64,000 bases of DNA from NCBI GenBank assembly GCA_019421365.1, contig JAHZFJ010000023.1, positions 7,897 to 71,896 on the forward strand, given 5' to 3'. A model generated the notes under the pieces. It did not search any database, was not told where the DNA came from, and saw only the letters and a list, made by a program, of their open reading frames with translations. The position numbers and the translations under genes were made by a program. This DNA comes from Lachnospiraceae bacterium (lineage in GTDB: Bacteria > Bacillota > Clostridia > Lachnospirales > Lachnospiraceae). Shown one piece after another: positions 52,674-61,764 of this stretch; within the stretch, counting starts at the first letter, position 1, and every line of letters begins with the position of its first letter.

Positions 52674-53900
52674 ATGCAAGGATATAACTGTATAATGGTA
52701 TACAATGTAAAGCGAGATAAATTATTATTTTGTAAGCGAATAAAAGAACCGTACAAAGGATTATATAACTTTGTTGGAGGAAAAATAAATTCTGAAGAAG
52801 ATGGATTTGCAGCAGCGTATCGCGAACTATATGAGGAGACGGGAATTAGTGAGAGGGAGATAAAACTAAATCACATGATGGACTTTACTTATTATAATCA
52901 AGACTGTTATGTAGAGGTTTATGTTGGATATCTGCAGCGGGAAGTTGAATTGAAGGTGGAGATCCATCCCCTATACTGGTTAGAATTGAATGAAGACTTC
53001 TTCAATACAAGGAGATATGCAGGGGAAGGAAATATCGGTCATATGGTAGAACAAGTAGTACAGTATGGAAGTGGTGTTAGTGGAGAGCAAGATTCGGATA
53101 TGATCTCCGTTTATAAGGAGATTTCTCCAAATGTGAAAGCGATTCCGAATGAAGATATGCAACATCTAAGAATCCTGGATAAGAATAGCTTATCAATTGG
53201 AGTAGATGGTTGCAAGGGTGGTTGGATTGTAGCAAGTATAGATCATGGTACACTAAAGATTGAGAAGAAGACTTCAATTGAACAAATTGTCACAGACTAC
53301 ACAGGATTTGATAATTTCTTAATCGATATGGTAATCGGCTTGCCGAGTAGTACAGAGCAAATTAGACCAGATGCGTATGCGAGACAGATTATTAAAGAAC
53401 GCACCTCAACCATATTCCCAGTTCCATGTAGACAAGCAGTCTATGCTGAAAGTGTAGCAGGGGCATATGAAGAAAATGTACGTGTGTTAGGTAAGAAGTT
53501 CACTCCATTAACGGTAGGAATTATGCCAAAGATGAGAGAATTAGATACCTTCTTACAAGAACATGAAGAGTATAAAAATGTGATTTTAGAAAGCCATCCT
53601 GAGGTATGTTTTGCACGCCTGAATGGAAAGACGGTACTATCGAAGAAATCGGAATACGAAGGATTGATTGAACGAGTGCAGATTTTACAAAAGTATTTAC
53701 CTCAACTAAATGCGAATGATTTAATTCAAATGGCAAAGGTATATCGTTGTAATGTGGATGATATTGTAGATGCAATTTGTTTGGCTGTAACAGCAAATCT
53801 AGATAAACAGGGATTGTGTGAGGTAATCCCAGAAGAACCGATGGTAGATGATACTGGATTGAAGATGCAGATGGTGATTGGGAAATGTATACTCGATTAA
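52674..53900 (+). CDS. Nudix hydrolase-DUF429 fusion protein
   Basis: A 408-residue fusion. Residues 1 to about 130 are a Nudix hydrolase with the box GGKINSEEDGFAAAYRELYE followed by ETGI, plus WLELNEDFFNTRRYAGEGNI. Residues about 175-400 match DUF429, a predicted RNase H-like nuclease fold: SIGVDGCKGGWIVASID, then IDMVIGLPSS, TSTIFPVPCRQAV, ILESHPEVCFARLNG and NVDDIVDAICLAVTA. The DxG and DD residues would be the metal ligands. The pairing suggests linked nucleotide and nucleic acid processing (inference). GAAAGGAAG precedes ATG 52674; TTG 52659 lies before that site. Confidence 0.85.
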   Translation: MQGYNCIMVYNVKRDKLLFCKRIKEPYKGLYNFVGGKINSEEDGFAAAYRELYEETGISEREIKLNHMMDFTYYNQDCYVEVYVGYLQREVELKVEIHPLYWLELNEDFFNTRRYAGEGNIGHMVEQVVQYGSGVSGEQDSDMISVYKEISPNVKAIPNEDMQHLRILDKNSLSIGVDGCKGGWIVASIDHGTLKIEKKTSIEQIVTDYTGFDNFLIDMVIGLPSSTEQIRPDAYARQIIKERTSTIFPVPCRQAVYAESVAGAYEENVRVLGKKFTPLTVGIMPKMRELDTFLQEHEEYKNVILESHPEVCFARLNGKTVLSKKSEYEGLIERVQILQKYLPQLNANDLIQMAKVYRCNVDDIVDAICLAVTANLDKQGLCEVIPEEPMVDDTGLKMQMVIGKCILD

Positions 53901-53946
53901 TAGGTTACCAGTATGAGAATGATTTTAGATTTTTTGGAGGGGTATT

Positions 53947-54724
53947 ATGTTTGTTATTGATAAAGAGAACAATAAGATTGATAAAATAATAAGTAAAACA
54001 TTTCATGAGTTGGGTTTTAAGGAGAGAGAACATTTACAAGTACGAACTTGATCAAAGAATGATTTTGGTTGCAGGTCACTTTAGAAAAGAAGTAACATCT
54101 ACAGTTATGTGGATGTTAAATCATGGGATTTCAGTGCAGTGCTTTAAAGTTACACCTTATCAACATGGTAATGAATTATTGCTAGATATAGAGCAAATAA
54201 TACCAGTAAAGGAAGCAGCAGATTATTTAATCAAGATGGCAGATAAAGCGAAAGAATCACAAGCTATAAAAGAAAGTAGTAAAGGGATTGAAGAGTTAAG
54301 ACGAAAATACTGGGCTGAGTTACTGGAAAAATTCAATAGTATTTCTAAGCAGTTTCAGAATGTAAATCCATCTACTGACCATTGGCTATCAAGTGGTTCG
54401 GGAGTGTCAGGAATACCATTCTCTTTCGTTGTTACAAAGACATATGTAAGTGTAGAAGTATTAATTAACCATGGTGATAAAGAAATTAATGAGGTTATAT
54501 TCGACTTATTGTACAATAACAGAGATAAGATAGAACAGGAATTTGGTTCTGAATTGTATTGGCAAAGACTTGATAAAAAAAAATCGTGCAGAATATCATA
54601 TCGATTAGAGGATGTAAATATAACAAATTATGATGATTGGGACAAGATAAAAGAATTTCAATGTAATGCAATGGTTCATTTAGATAAAGCATTGCGAAGC
54701 GAGATTTGCAAGGCAGTAAAATAA
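53947..54724 (+). pseudogene. Internally deleted PD-(D/E)XK nuclease-type gene
   Basis: ATG 53947, with TTGGAGGGG upstream, encodes MFVIDKENNKIDKIISKTFH and the ELGFKEREHLQ start of a family in which the next 100 or so residues are a nuclease domain. Here the frame stops at 54051, and the other frame resumes near 54032 with YELDQRMILVAGHFRKEVTS. It continues VQCFKVTPYQHGNELLLDIE and NPSTDHWLSSGSGVSG to the normal C-terminus at 54724. The nuclease core has been lost in a deletion that also broke the frame. The family layout is recalled from memory. Confidence 0.65.
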
Positions 54725-54987
54725 TGAAAAGGGGGATATGCCTTTAGGATATACAATAGTACAATTAGAGGGGGATATAGAAAATCTCCATGAAAGAGGT
54801 GTTGTTATTTAAACTGCCTAAAAAAGAAGTTTTATTCGTATACATTATATTAATGCAATACATATGGAGGAAAAAACTGTGTGGGTACTGTACAATAATA
54901 TATTATATTGGAGTAAAACAGTTCCTTTATAGAAAACAGGGGAACTATATGGCATTATATCACATTTATTAAAAAGGAGCACACAAA
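54725..54987. other. AT-rich spacer with only short ORFs
   Basis: A 24-codon ORF at about 54737 (MPLGYTIVQLEGDIENLHER and four more residues), preceded by AAGGGGG, may be a gene fragment. A 60-codon ORF at 54790 is compositionally poor. I support no gene here. Confidence 0.35.
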
Positions 54988-56094
54988 ATGCAATTACCAT
55001 ACTCAGATAAACTAGACATATCATTCTTATCCAAATTATTCGATAAAAAGAGTGAGTGCTATAAATTATTTTGGTTTGAGGCTATCATGATTAAGGTGGT
55101 TTCTGGAAAAGAAGTAGTAACATTTGATGAACTGATTAATGAAATGGTTGCCAGTGCTTGGTATATGGTAGCAGAATATCGATTGAATTTAGGGCCGAGA
55201 GACACCTTGGAAGCGTTAGTTCATTATGTTTATGGAATCAGTAGTTTGAAAAGTTGTGAGAGAAAAGAAAATATTATATTATATCTTGAAAATTGCCAAG
55301 ATAAAGTTGTAGCCGAAAAGAAACGTACGCTAACAAAAAATGTGCCATATCGATTACAAGCACCTTTTATGGATGACATTAGAGGAAAGAATGAATGGGA
55401 TGTTTCGGAGAAAAAGCTTGCAGATAAGATAAATAAAGAAAAAAGGTTAATATACTACTTTACATTAATTTCTGGATTACAAAGTAAAATACATGTTCAA
55501 AAAGAATGGTGTCAGTATATTAGTGAGAATCAGCAAATATTAAGAGGTTGGATAGAGTATAACAAGATAATGTATTTGCAAAAACGTAATCCTAGTGTAC
55601 CAGGAATTGCATTCAAACTATATTCGAATCAGGAAAGAGATCTAATAAGAGTTAAAAAATACTGGAAAGCTGTACTTGAGATTTCACCAATGAAAGAGAT
55701 TTATTATGGAGAGGAAATCCAGGGGAATAGTATTTCAATCGATCATTTTGTTCCGCGGTCTTATGTTGCACATGATGAACTGTGGAACTTATGTCCAACA
55801 ACAAGAAGTATTAATAGTAAGAAGAGTAATAACTTACCTGATTGGAATAAATATTTTCCGCTTTTATGTGAGATAGAGTATAACGCTTACCAGTTAGTAT
55901 GGCAATATGATAAACTACATCAAATCTTTGATAAATGTCTTGATAGTAATGTAAACAATGAGGAGGTTAGAAAGCGATTATATATGGCTGGACTCGAGAA
56001 AGATGTGTTTTATAGTAATCTTGAAGAAATTATATTACCGGTATATAGCGCTGCTGAAAAGATGGGATTTCGGAAAATCGAATTAGCAGATTAA
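54988..56094 (+). CDS. HNH endonuclease domain protein
   Basis: A 368-residue protein. The first 220 residues are helical and unrecognised. Residues about 245-290 carry an HNH motif: NSISIDHFVPRSYVAHDELW, then NLCPTTRSINSKKSNNLP, with the aspartate-histidine pair, the central asparagine and a late asparagine. The zinc-binding cysteines of some HNH families are absent. AAAAGGAGC precedes ATG 54988. It stands among decayed genes and may be a defence remnant or a solitary nuclease. Confidence 0.72.
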   Translation: MQLPYSDKLDISFLSKLFDKKSECYKLFWFEAIMIKVVSGKEVVTFDELINEMVASAWYMVAEYRLNLGPRDTLEALVHYVYGISSLKSCERKENIILYLENCQDKVVAEKKRTLTKNVPYRLQAPFMDDIRGKNEWDVSEKKLADKINKEKRLIYYFTLISGLQSKIHVQKEWCQYISENQQILRGWIEYNKIMYLQKRNPSVPGIAFKLYSNQERDLIRVKKYWKAVLEISPMKEIYYGEEIQGNSISIDHFVPRSYVAHDELWNLCPTTRSINSKKSNNLPDWNKYFPLLCEIEYNAYQLVWQYDKLHQIFDKCLDSNVNNEEVRKRLYMAGLEKDVFYSNLEEIILPVYSAAEKMGFRKIELAD

Positions 56095-56141
56095 GTACAT
56101 AATTGGTATGCTACAGCCAAAGGAAAGAGAGATCAAAAAGA

Positions 56142-56450
56142 ATGAAAACCCATAACAAACTAGTACGAGATAAAATCCCCCAAATCATAGAAGCAAGCAA
56201 TAAAAATCCGGTATGCCACGTTCTATCAGATAAAGAATACATCACAGAACTAGACAGAAAACTAAGTGAAGAAGTAGCAGAGTACCAACAGGATAAGAAC
56301 TTAGAAGAAATGGCTGATGTCTTAGAAGTTTTGTATGCAATCTGCGAAGCGAGAGGATATACAATCGAACAATTAGAATCAAAACGAATAGAAAAATCCG
56401 AGGAAAGAGGTGGATTTAAGAATAAGATTTATTTAGAATATGTAGAATAG
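56142..56450 (+). CDS. MazG-like nucleotide pyrophosphohydrolase
   Basis: A 102-residue all-helical NTP pyrophosphatase of the phosphoribosyl-ATP pyrophosphohydrolase-like group. It shows HNKLVRDKIPQIIEAS at the start, then ELDRKLSEEVAEYQQDKNLE and EMADVLEVLYAICEARGY with the ExxE...ExxD metal residues. It ends RGGFKNKIYLEYVE. It likely cleans modified nucleotides. The start is ATG 56142, with AAAGGAAAGAGA upstream. It is 47 bases after the HNH gene. Confidence 0.85.
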   Translation: MKTHNKLVRDKIPQIIEASNKNPVCHVLSDKEYITELDRKLSEEVAEYQQDKNLEEMADVLEVLYAICEARGYTIEQLESKRIEKSEERGGFKNKIYLEYVE

Positions 56451-56592
56451 ATGAATCTATTATGCACTATCATTTCTTAGATAAACAAAACCAATCAAAT
56501 TGACAAATGGAATAATATGGTTTACCATTCTACGTATAATATATAACATATTTAATTTGTGTTATATATGGGGAATGGGGAGGTAAATCATA

Positions 56593-57681
56593 TTGGATAA
56601 TGAAAAAGAAATGCAACTTGGGAATGAAAGGCTGAATGTACAATGCAATGAAGTATTTCACCCGTGGCGAAGATATTTTGCAAGAATGATTGATATACTA
56701 TTGTATAGTACATTGTGGTCAGTTGTACTTGGACTCGTATTCCATGTGAATCTTTTAAAAAGAGGCAATCTAGGAAATATCATTGATAACTTTGTGGCGA
56801 TTGGTATTATGTTATTTTGTGAGCCAATTTTACTTCATTTGTTCAAAACGACTCTAGGAAAGTCAATCTTTGGGCTACAAGTTGTATCTTCAGATGGGAG
56901 AAGACTCTCCTATGGAGAAGGATTAGAGAGAACTTGGAGAATTATTGGTGAAGGAATGGGATATAGCCTTCCAATTTACAATCTGGTTCGGCTATGGAAA
57001 AGTTATGTGCTTTGCAGTGAGAAACAGATGCAACCATGGGATGAAGACATAACGTACACAATTAAGGATACAAAATGGTATAGAGGTGTTTTCTATATTA
57101 TTGTACATATAGTATTTATCACTATTTTTGTGAGTACAATATTCTATCAAAAGCTTCCTCCAAATCGAGGTGATTTGACAGTAGCAGAGTTTGTAGAAAA
57201 CTTCAATTACTATGCGAGTCTCTATGACATAGATTTGGGAAGTGAATATTTAGATGATAGTAGTAAGTGGGTAGAGAAGCCCTTCGATGGAACTGTATAT
57301 GTACTGTCTGGACTATCCATACCACCAGAGTTTATCTATACATTAGAAGAGGATAAAATTCAAGGCGTTTCGTTTATAATTGAGTTGGAGAATAATCAAG
57401 AATGGATTCAATCTAATGATATGTATATACTATTAGCATCTTATGCTTTTGCCGGTGCACAGGAAGAAGTAGGATTGTTTTCAAAAGTTCTACAGCGAAT
57501 TGCAAATCAAATTCAGGAGAATACCTTTGGTGAGTATTCTTTCAATGAGGGAAATGTTGATATTATTTGTAATACAGAGTATTATGGATATACGAACTCA
57601 CAAGTCGGCTTCTTGATACCAAATGAAAATGAAGAAAATAACTATTTCAGACTTGAATTTTCCATGAAAAAGAGAAGATAA
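56593..57681 (+). CDS. RDD-family membrane protein with extracytoplasmic domain
   Basis: A 362-residue protein with an RDD domain at residues about 22-150: RRYFARMIDILLYSTLWSVV, a second helix in the NFVAIGIMLFCEPILLHLF segment, and TTLGKSIFGLQVVSSDGRRL. A further helix near 162-182 (GVFYIIVHIVFITIFVSTIF) leads to a C-terminal domain of about 180 residues outside the membrane. RDD proteins are linked to ion or compatible-solute transport, but the role here is unknown. It starts at TTG 56593, with GGGGAGG at 56577-56583. Confidence 0.78.
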   Translation: MDNEKEMQLGNERLNVQCNEVFHPWRRYFARMIDILLYSTLWSVVLGLVFHVNLLKRGNLGNIIDNFVAIGIMLFCEPILLHLFKTTLGKSIFGLQVVSSDGRRLSYGEGLERTWRIIGEGMGYSLPIYNLVRLWKSYVLCSEKQMQPWDEDITYTIKDTKWYRGVFYIIVHIVFITIFVSTIFYQKLPPNRGDLTVAEFVENFNYYASLYDIDLGSEYLDDSSKWVEKPFDGTVYVLSGLSIPPEFIYTLEEDKIQGVSFIIELENNQEWIQSNDMYILLASYAFAGAQEEVGLFSKVLQRIANQIQENTFGEYSFNEGNVDIICNTEYYGYTNSQVGFLIPNENEENNYFRLEFSMKKRR

Positions 57682-57714
57682 CGGTTTGACGCTAGAATAA
57701 AGAGGAGAACTACC

Positions 57715-58161
57715 ATGACAAACATATCCATACTTTCCGATACTCACGGTCTACTCCGTGAAGAGGTAAAACAACAACTAAAGAACTCCGATATTATTAT
57801 TCATGCAGGAGACATTAATACTGGGGCTATCGTAGATGAACTTCGTAGCTACGCACCACTCTATATCGTTAGAGGGAATAACGACAAAGAATGGGCGAGC
57901 GAACTTCCAACATCACTTTTGATAATCATAGAAGAAGTGCGAATTTTTATTGTACACAATAAGAAAGACATACCGGAAGATTTGAAAGATGTAGATATCA
58001 TTGTATATGGTCATTCTCATAAGTATGATGACAGGGAAGTGGACGGAGTTAGAATTTTCAATCCGGGGAGCTGCGGAAAGCGTCGTTTTGATCTTGAGAT
58101 TACTATGGCGCACATGACTGTAGACAAGAGTTCATTTAACATTGAGAAGATTACGATATAG
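57715..58161 (+). CDS. YfcE/MJ0936-type metallophosphoesterase
   Basis: A 148-residue phosphodiesterase with the short calcineurin-like fold. The metal motifs are ILSDTHG, IIHAGDIN, VRGNND (GNxD/H), FIVHNKK and VYGHSHKYDD, then FNPGSCGKRR. Bacterial members hydrolyse phosphodiesters with Mn2+; the physiological substrate is unclear. AGAGGAG precedes ATG 57715. It converges on the next gene with only six bases between the stops. Confidence 0.9.
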   Translation: MTNISILSDTHGLLREEVKQQLKNSDIIIHAGDINTGAIVDELRSYAPLYIVRGNNDKEWASELPTSLLIIIEEVRIFIVHNKKDIPEDLKDVDIIVYGHSHKYDDREVDGVRIFNPGSCGKRRFDLEITMAHMTVDKSSFNIEKITI

Positions 58162-58167
58162 AGAGAA

Positions 58168-58818
58168 TTACACTTTCTTCTTTTGCTTTCCACCATCGCC
58201 TACAAAATCAATCAATTCCAAGCCATCTCCATCACTAATTAATACAATTACGATATAAGCAATAAGGAAGAATATTCCAAAGCTTGCTAAGGATAAATCG
58301 GAAAGGTAGTTTCTTGTGGTATGAAATGTCTTCATTTCTAGTAAGAAATAAAAGAATACGATTATCAAAGCAAAAAAGGCGATGCTAAACAAAGAACTAC
58401 TTTTCCAAGCGGCAATTGTAATAATTAACAAAACCAAGAATAGGCCGCCAAATAACCAAGCAGCTTTTTTCTTTGATTGTATCTTATAAACACCCATGCA
58501 TATTAAGTAGGATAATAGGATATAACAGAGTAAAGTTATACCGAGTATATCTAGTGGTAACTCAATCTTTGCATAAGCATAATAAGAAGACATGGCTATC
58601 CCTGTAGCAAGCGCATTGATACAGCTACTAATCAAATATAATTTGGGATTACGAGCTCGGGCAATTAGATGAATGATTAGTGAAACTAACATAACACCTA
58701 ATCCTATAAATATACCATACCATCCTGAAATAATATTTGAAAATAAGATTGAAGAAGATGAGACTAATAGCCAAGTAATGATGGTGAATATAAACGTTAG
58801 TTTTGCTTTTTTATCCAT
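58168..58818 (-). CDS. Uncharacterised multi-pass membrane protein
   Basis: A 216-residue protein with about six to seven hydrophobic segments, among them LTFIFTIITWLLVSSSSILF, YGIFIGLGVMLVSLIIHLIA, ILGITLLCYILLSYLICMGV and LSLASFGIFFLIAYIVIVLI. It has a short C-terminal tail with GDGLELIDFVGDGG. No family was recognised. The start is taken at the ATG ending at 58818, since AAAGGA lies just before it; a longer frame to 58872 adds 18 residues before that site. Confidence 0.7.
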   Translation of the reverse strand: MDKKAKLTFIFTIITWLLVSSSSILFSNIISGWYGIFIGLGVMLVSLIIHLIARARNPKLYLISSCINALATGIAMSSYYAYAKIELPLDILGITLLCYILLSYLICMGVYKIQSKKKAAWLFGGLFLVLLIITIAAWKSSSLFSIAFFALIIVFFYFLLEMKTFHTTRNYLSDLSLASFGIFFLIAYIVIVLISDGDGLELIDFVGDGGKQKKKV

Positions 58819-58990
58819 TTTAATATCCTTTCTTTTGGTGGAATATATTATTAGTTTACCATATATATACATTGGGGTCTATCTCTATAATCAAATAAAG
58901 AATAGCCAAACAAGGTGTATTAATAATGCAGAGGTAGCAATCGAATAATTGAATATAGAGTCTAATTAACAATCAATACAATGTAAAAAG

Positions 58991-59019
58991 TTGCATAATT
59001 ATAAATTAAATGCTATTAT
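58991..59019 (+). promoter_or_regulatory. Promoter of VWA protein gene
   Basis: TTGCAT (58991-58996), a 17-base spacer and TATTAT (59014-59019) put the start near 59026, just before the leader hairpin. The rest of the 58819-58990 divergent spacer shows nothing I recognise. Confidence 0.55.
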
Positions 59020-59040
59020 ATTACCAGTAGTTGGATAAGT

Positions 59041-59084
59041 ACGAACCTCTTTATGATTGATAATTATAAAGAGGTTTGTGTTTT
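59041..59084 (+). terminator. Terminator-like hairpin in the leader of the VWA gene
   Basis: ACGAACCTCTTTAT (59041-59054) and ATAAAGAGGTTTGT (59066-59079) form a stem of about 14 bp followed by GTTTTGTTG. No plus-strand gene ends nearby, so it acts on a transcript starting at the 58991 promoter. It could be an attenuator or the end of a small RNA. Confidence 0.55.
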
Positions 59085-59118
59085 GTTGTAAGATACGAAT
59101 GAACGAGGAGGAGCATGA

Positions 59119-61383
59119 ATGAAATGTAACCAATGTGGCGCAGAAGTTGCCGAGCATAATAATTTTTGTACGCAATGTGGCAACATGATTGACACAGAAT
59201 CAAAGATTCAGGAACCACAGATTAGTGAAGTGATAAATACCGAACAACTGAATACAGAACAACCGAATATCGAGATAATTAAAGAGGGGACAATTACCGG
59301 TGAGACAATCAACCAATTAAACATCAATAACAATCTGGAAGAGAACCATAGTGAAAACAAGCCCGAAAACCAATTAGAAAACCAATCCGAAACTTCCGCT
59401 ACGAATATGGATAAGCCCCCAAAGAATAAGAAGCCAATAATTATATCTGGAATAGTAGCAATACTTTTACTATGTATAGTCGTCAGCGGAATATTTCTTC
59501 AGAATTCGAAGAAGGTACAGGCATTTGATAAGAAGATAAAAGCATTTGAAGAATATTGTAGTACATATCAGTTAGGTGACATGAGTGACGAATACAATGC
59601 TCTAATTAAAGAAGCAGAAAAAGCAATCAAGAATAAGGATAAAGAGGCATATAAAGGATTAGAAGAGTCGGTTGAAACATTTAAAAATGATTTGGAAGTA
59701 TATGAACAACAAGTAGCTGCTTATGCTGGTAAACTAGAGGAATATGAAGCCTCGTTTGGTAAACTTATGCTTGTTGATGAAGAGTATATATCCATGACAG
59801 AATTGCAAGCCAGTCTTGAAGAAGGTTTGGAGTTATATAGTTTAGAGCAAATACAATTAGCGGTTTCTGAACTCGATGAACTCTATACGGGGTGTGTGGA
59901 TTCTAATATTCTTATGATTGAGGAACTAAAGGCTAGGCTGGATAACTTTGATCGTGGTCAACTTATTGCAACGGAGGTTAGTATTTTAAGGCAATACGAG
60001 TCGAATGCATCAGCCTATATGAATGATAACGATTATCTAGAAGCTTATGATGAATATCAGAATGGTGTACTATTAATAGAACAGATAGAGAAATCATGGG
60101 ACTATCTTTTTAATGTGGAGCAGGTTGATGTGTCATCATATCCAACGGTGAAATTATATGTGAGTGGTTTTAATATGCTTACAGGAGATATGGTGAAACT
60201 AGCAGCAGATCGCATTGCCATAAAGGAATTAATTGATGGTACATATAGTGATGTAACCATTGATAAAGCCAGCCAGCTTGATGAGAAAGAGCAATTGAAT
60301 ACCTGTCTTGTTGCGGATGTGAGTGGTAGTATGTACGAGCAGATAGAAGTTGTTAAAGAAGCTATGGAAAAATTCGTTGACTGTATACAGTATAGTTCAG
60401 GGGATCAGACATCGTTAATTACCTTCTATAATACCGTTAATGTCAATACTGCATTTTCAAATAGTAAGAATCAAATGTTGAAAGAGATTAATAATATGTA
60501 CGCAGGTAATTCGACTGCTTTATATGATGCGTTGTATGTAGCTGTTTGTCAAGCAGCAGAGCAAGAGGGAGCTAAGTGTGTCATCGCATTTACAGATGGT
60601 TACGATAATGTTAGCATTAAAACTAGTGATGACGTAATCGCTGTAGCGAATAAGTACGGAGTTCCGGTCTATATAATTGGAATTGGTTATGATGTTGATG
60701 CGAACGAACTGAATTATATAAGTGATGAGACGGGTGGATTTTATCAGAGTATAGATAACGGTAATGACATGGAAGATATCTATAATAAGATTTATAGGGA
60801 AAATAAAGAATTGTATCTAATAGAGTACACAACAAATCAATCTGATAAAGAAGCAACACAAGAATTATATCTTACTTATACAGGGGATGATTGCTTCATG
60901 AGAAGTACAGAATCATTCCAGCCAACTATTATGCAAACGAAGGATGAGGACTATTCGGATCTTATCGGTAATACTCGCTTATCAAATAGTGAAATTGAAG
61001 AAGAAGTATTAAGAATACGAGAAGTGTATAATAAGATTGTCAGTAAGAAATCTAAGAAAAAATATGATGAAACGAGCCTAGCAGATGGTGTTACTACATA
61101 TTCAGAAAATGGAGAGATCCGCCTCATTGCTGTTAAAAAGGGAGCAAACTATTCGGAATATATCAGATATTATTATTTTGAAGATAAGAAATTAATTTTT
61201 GCTTACATTGAAGGAAGTGACTCACACAGATTGTATTTCAAAGATGACGTCTTGTTCCGTTGGCGTTATGCATCGAATGCAGTTAAGTTCTCAGAGGCAG
61301 AGAATCATGATAATGAAGATTCCGCTGATTTTAGAACATGGGAAGCATTTGCCTTAGATGAAGCGTACTCATATTATAGATAG
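59119..61383 (+). CDS. Zinc-ribbon, membrane-anchored von Willebrand factor A protein
   Basis: A 754-residue protein. A cytoplasmic zinc ribbon has C3, C6, C17 and C20 (CNQCGAEV...CTQCG). A polar linker follows (30-105), a single membrane helix (106-127) and a helical, probably coiled-coil stalk (130-290). A VWA domain starts near 395: the MIDAS motif is ADVSGSM (D400, S402, S404), with GNSTALYDALYVA and IAFTDGYDN. A C-terminal extension of about 180 residues follows. It probably binds an extracellular protein or peptide through the metal site (inference). AGGAGGAG precedes ATG 59119. Confidence 0.82.
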   Translation: MKCNQCGAEVAEHNNFCTQCGNMIDTESKIQEPQISEVINTEQLNTEQPNIEIIKEGTITGETINQLNINNNLEENHSENKPENQLENQSETSATNMDKPPKNKKPIIISGIVAILLLCIVVSGIFLQNSKKVQAFDKKIKAFEEYCSTYQLGDMSDEYNALIKEAEKAIKNKDKEAYKGLEESVETFKNDLEVYEQQVAAYAGKLEEYEASFGKLMLVDEEYISMTELQASLEEGLELYSLEQIQLAVSELDELYTGCVDSNILMIEELKARLDNFDRGQLIATEVSILRQYESNASAYMNDNDYLEAYDEYQNGVLLIEQIEKSWDYLFNVEQVDVSSYPTVKLYVSGFNMLTGDMVKLAADRIAIKELIDGTYSDVTIDKASQLDEKEQLNTCLVADVSGSMYEQIEVVKEAMEKFVDCIQYSSGDQTSLITFYNTVNVNTAFSNSKNQMLKEINNMYAGNSTALYDALYVAVCQAAEQEGAKCVIAFTDGYDNVSIKTSDDVIAVANKYGVPVYIIGIGYDVDANELNYISDETGGFYQSIDNGNDMEDIYNKIYRENKELYLIEYTTNQSDKEATQELYLTYTGDDCFMRSTESFQPTIMQTKDEDYSDLIGNTRLSNSEIEEEVLRIREVYNKIVSKKSKKKYDETSLADGVTTYSENGEIRLIAVKKGANYSEYIRYYYFEDKKLIFAYIEGSDSHRLYFKDDVLFRWRYASNAVKFSEAENHDNEDSADFRTWEAFALDEAYSYYR

Positions 61384-61426
61384 AATACTATCTAGATAAA
61401 ATCAAATTAATGATGATTAGCATGTT

Positions 61427-61477
61427 AAAGACATGGATTTGGCTTATATAATAAACCAGATCTACGTCTTTTTTTTC
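61427..61477 (+). terminator. Terminator of VWA gene
   Basis: AAAGAC and GTCTTT enclose inner GAT/ATC and TGG/CCA pairs, followed by a run of T (61470-61476). Confidence 0.75.
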
Positions 61478-61686
61478 GTTATCTCAGAATAAGTATCAAA
61501 AAAATCTTCGCGATTTACCTATCCTGATATAGACAATACTTATCAAGTTGACCAGACAGTTTGTTCAAGATTTTTTTGATGTTGCATTTCAACACATTAT
61601 AACTGAAAAATATGTTATAGATATTCAAACTATATTTTGCAACAGACTCTATGAGCTATGACTATCGTAAATTATGTGGTATGTTG

Positions 61687-61715
61687 TTGATAATTGATAA
61701 TCTTAATGCTAAAAT
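61687..61715 (+). promoter_or_regulatory. Promoter of chemotaxis receptor gene
   Basis: TTGATA (61687-61692), a 17-base spacer and TAAAAT (61710-61715). The start would be near 61722, leaving a leader of about 43 bases. Confidence 0.5.
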
Positions 61716-61764
61716 AATTATGCAAAATTACATTTATACAAAAGGTTGAAAGGAGTATTGTCTT

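Larger units (their letters stand above)
61384..61764. other. Intergenic region between VWA and chemotaxis genes
   Basis: It contains the terminator at 61427, then AT-rich sequence without a gene, then the promoter at 61687. I looked for a cyclic-di-GMP riboswitch before the chemotaxis gene and did not recognise one. Confidence 0.4.

Noticed and set aside
54790..54972. 60-residue ORF as a gene
   Set aside because: Composition is AT-driven, the ribosome site is poor and no family-like pattern is present.
61500..61764. Cyclic-di-GMP riboswitch upstream of the chemotaxis gene
   Set aside because: No GEMM-type core or tetraloop-receptor arrangement was seen; a simple promoter explains the region.
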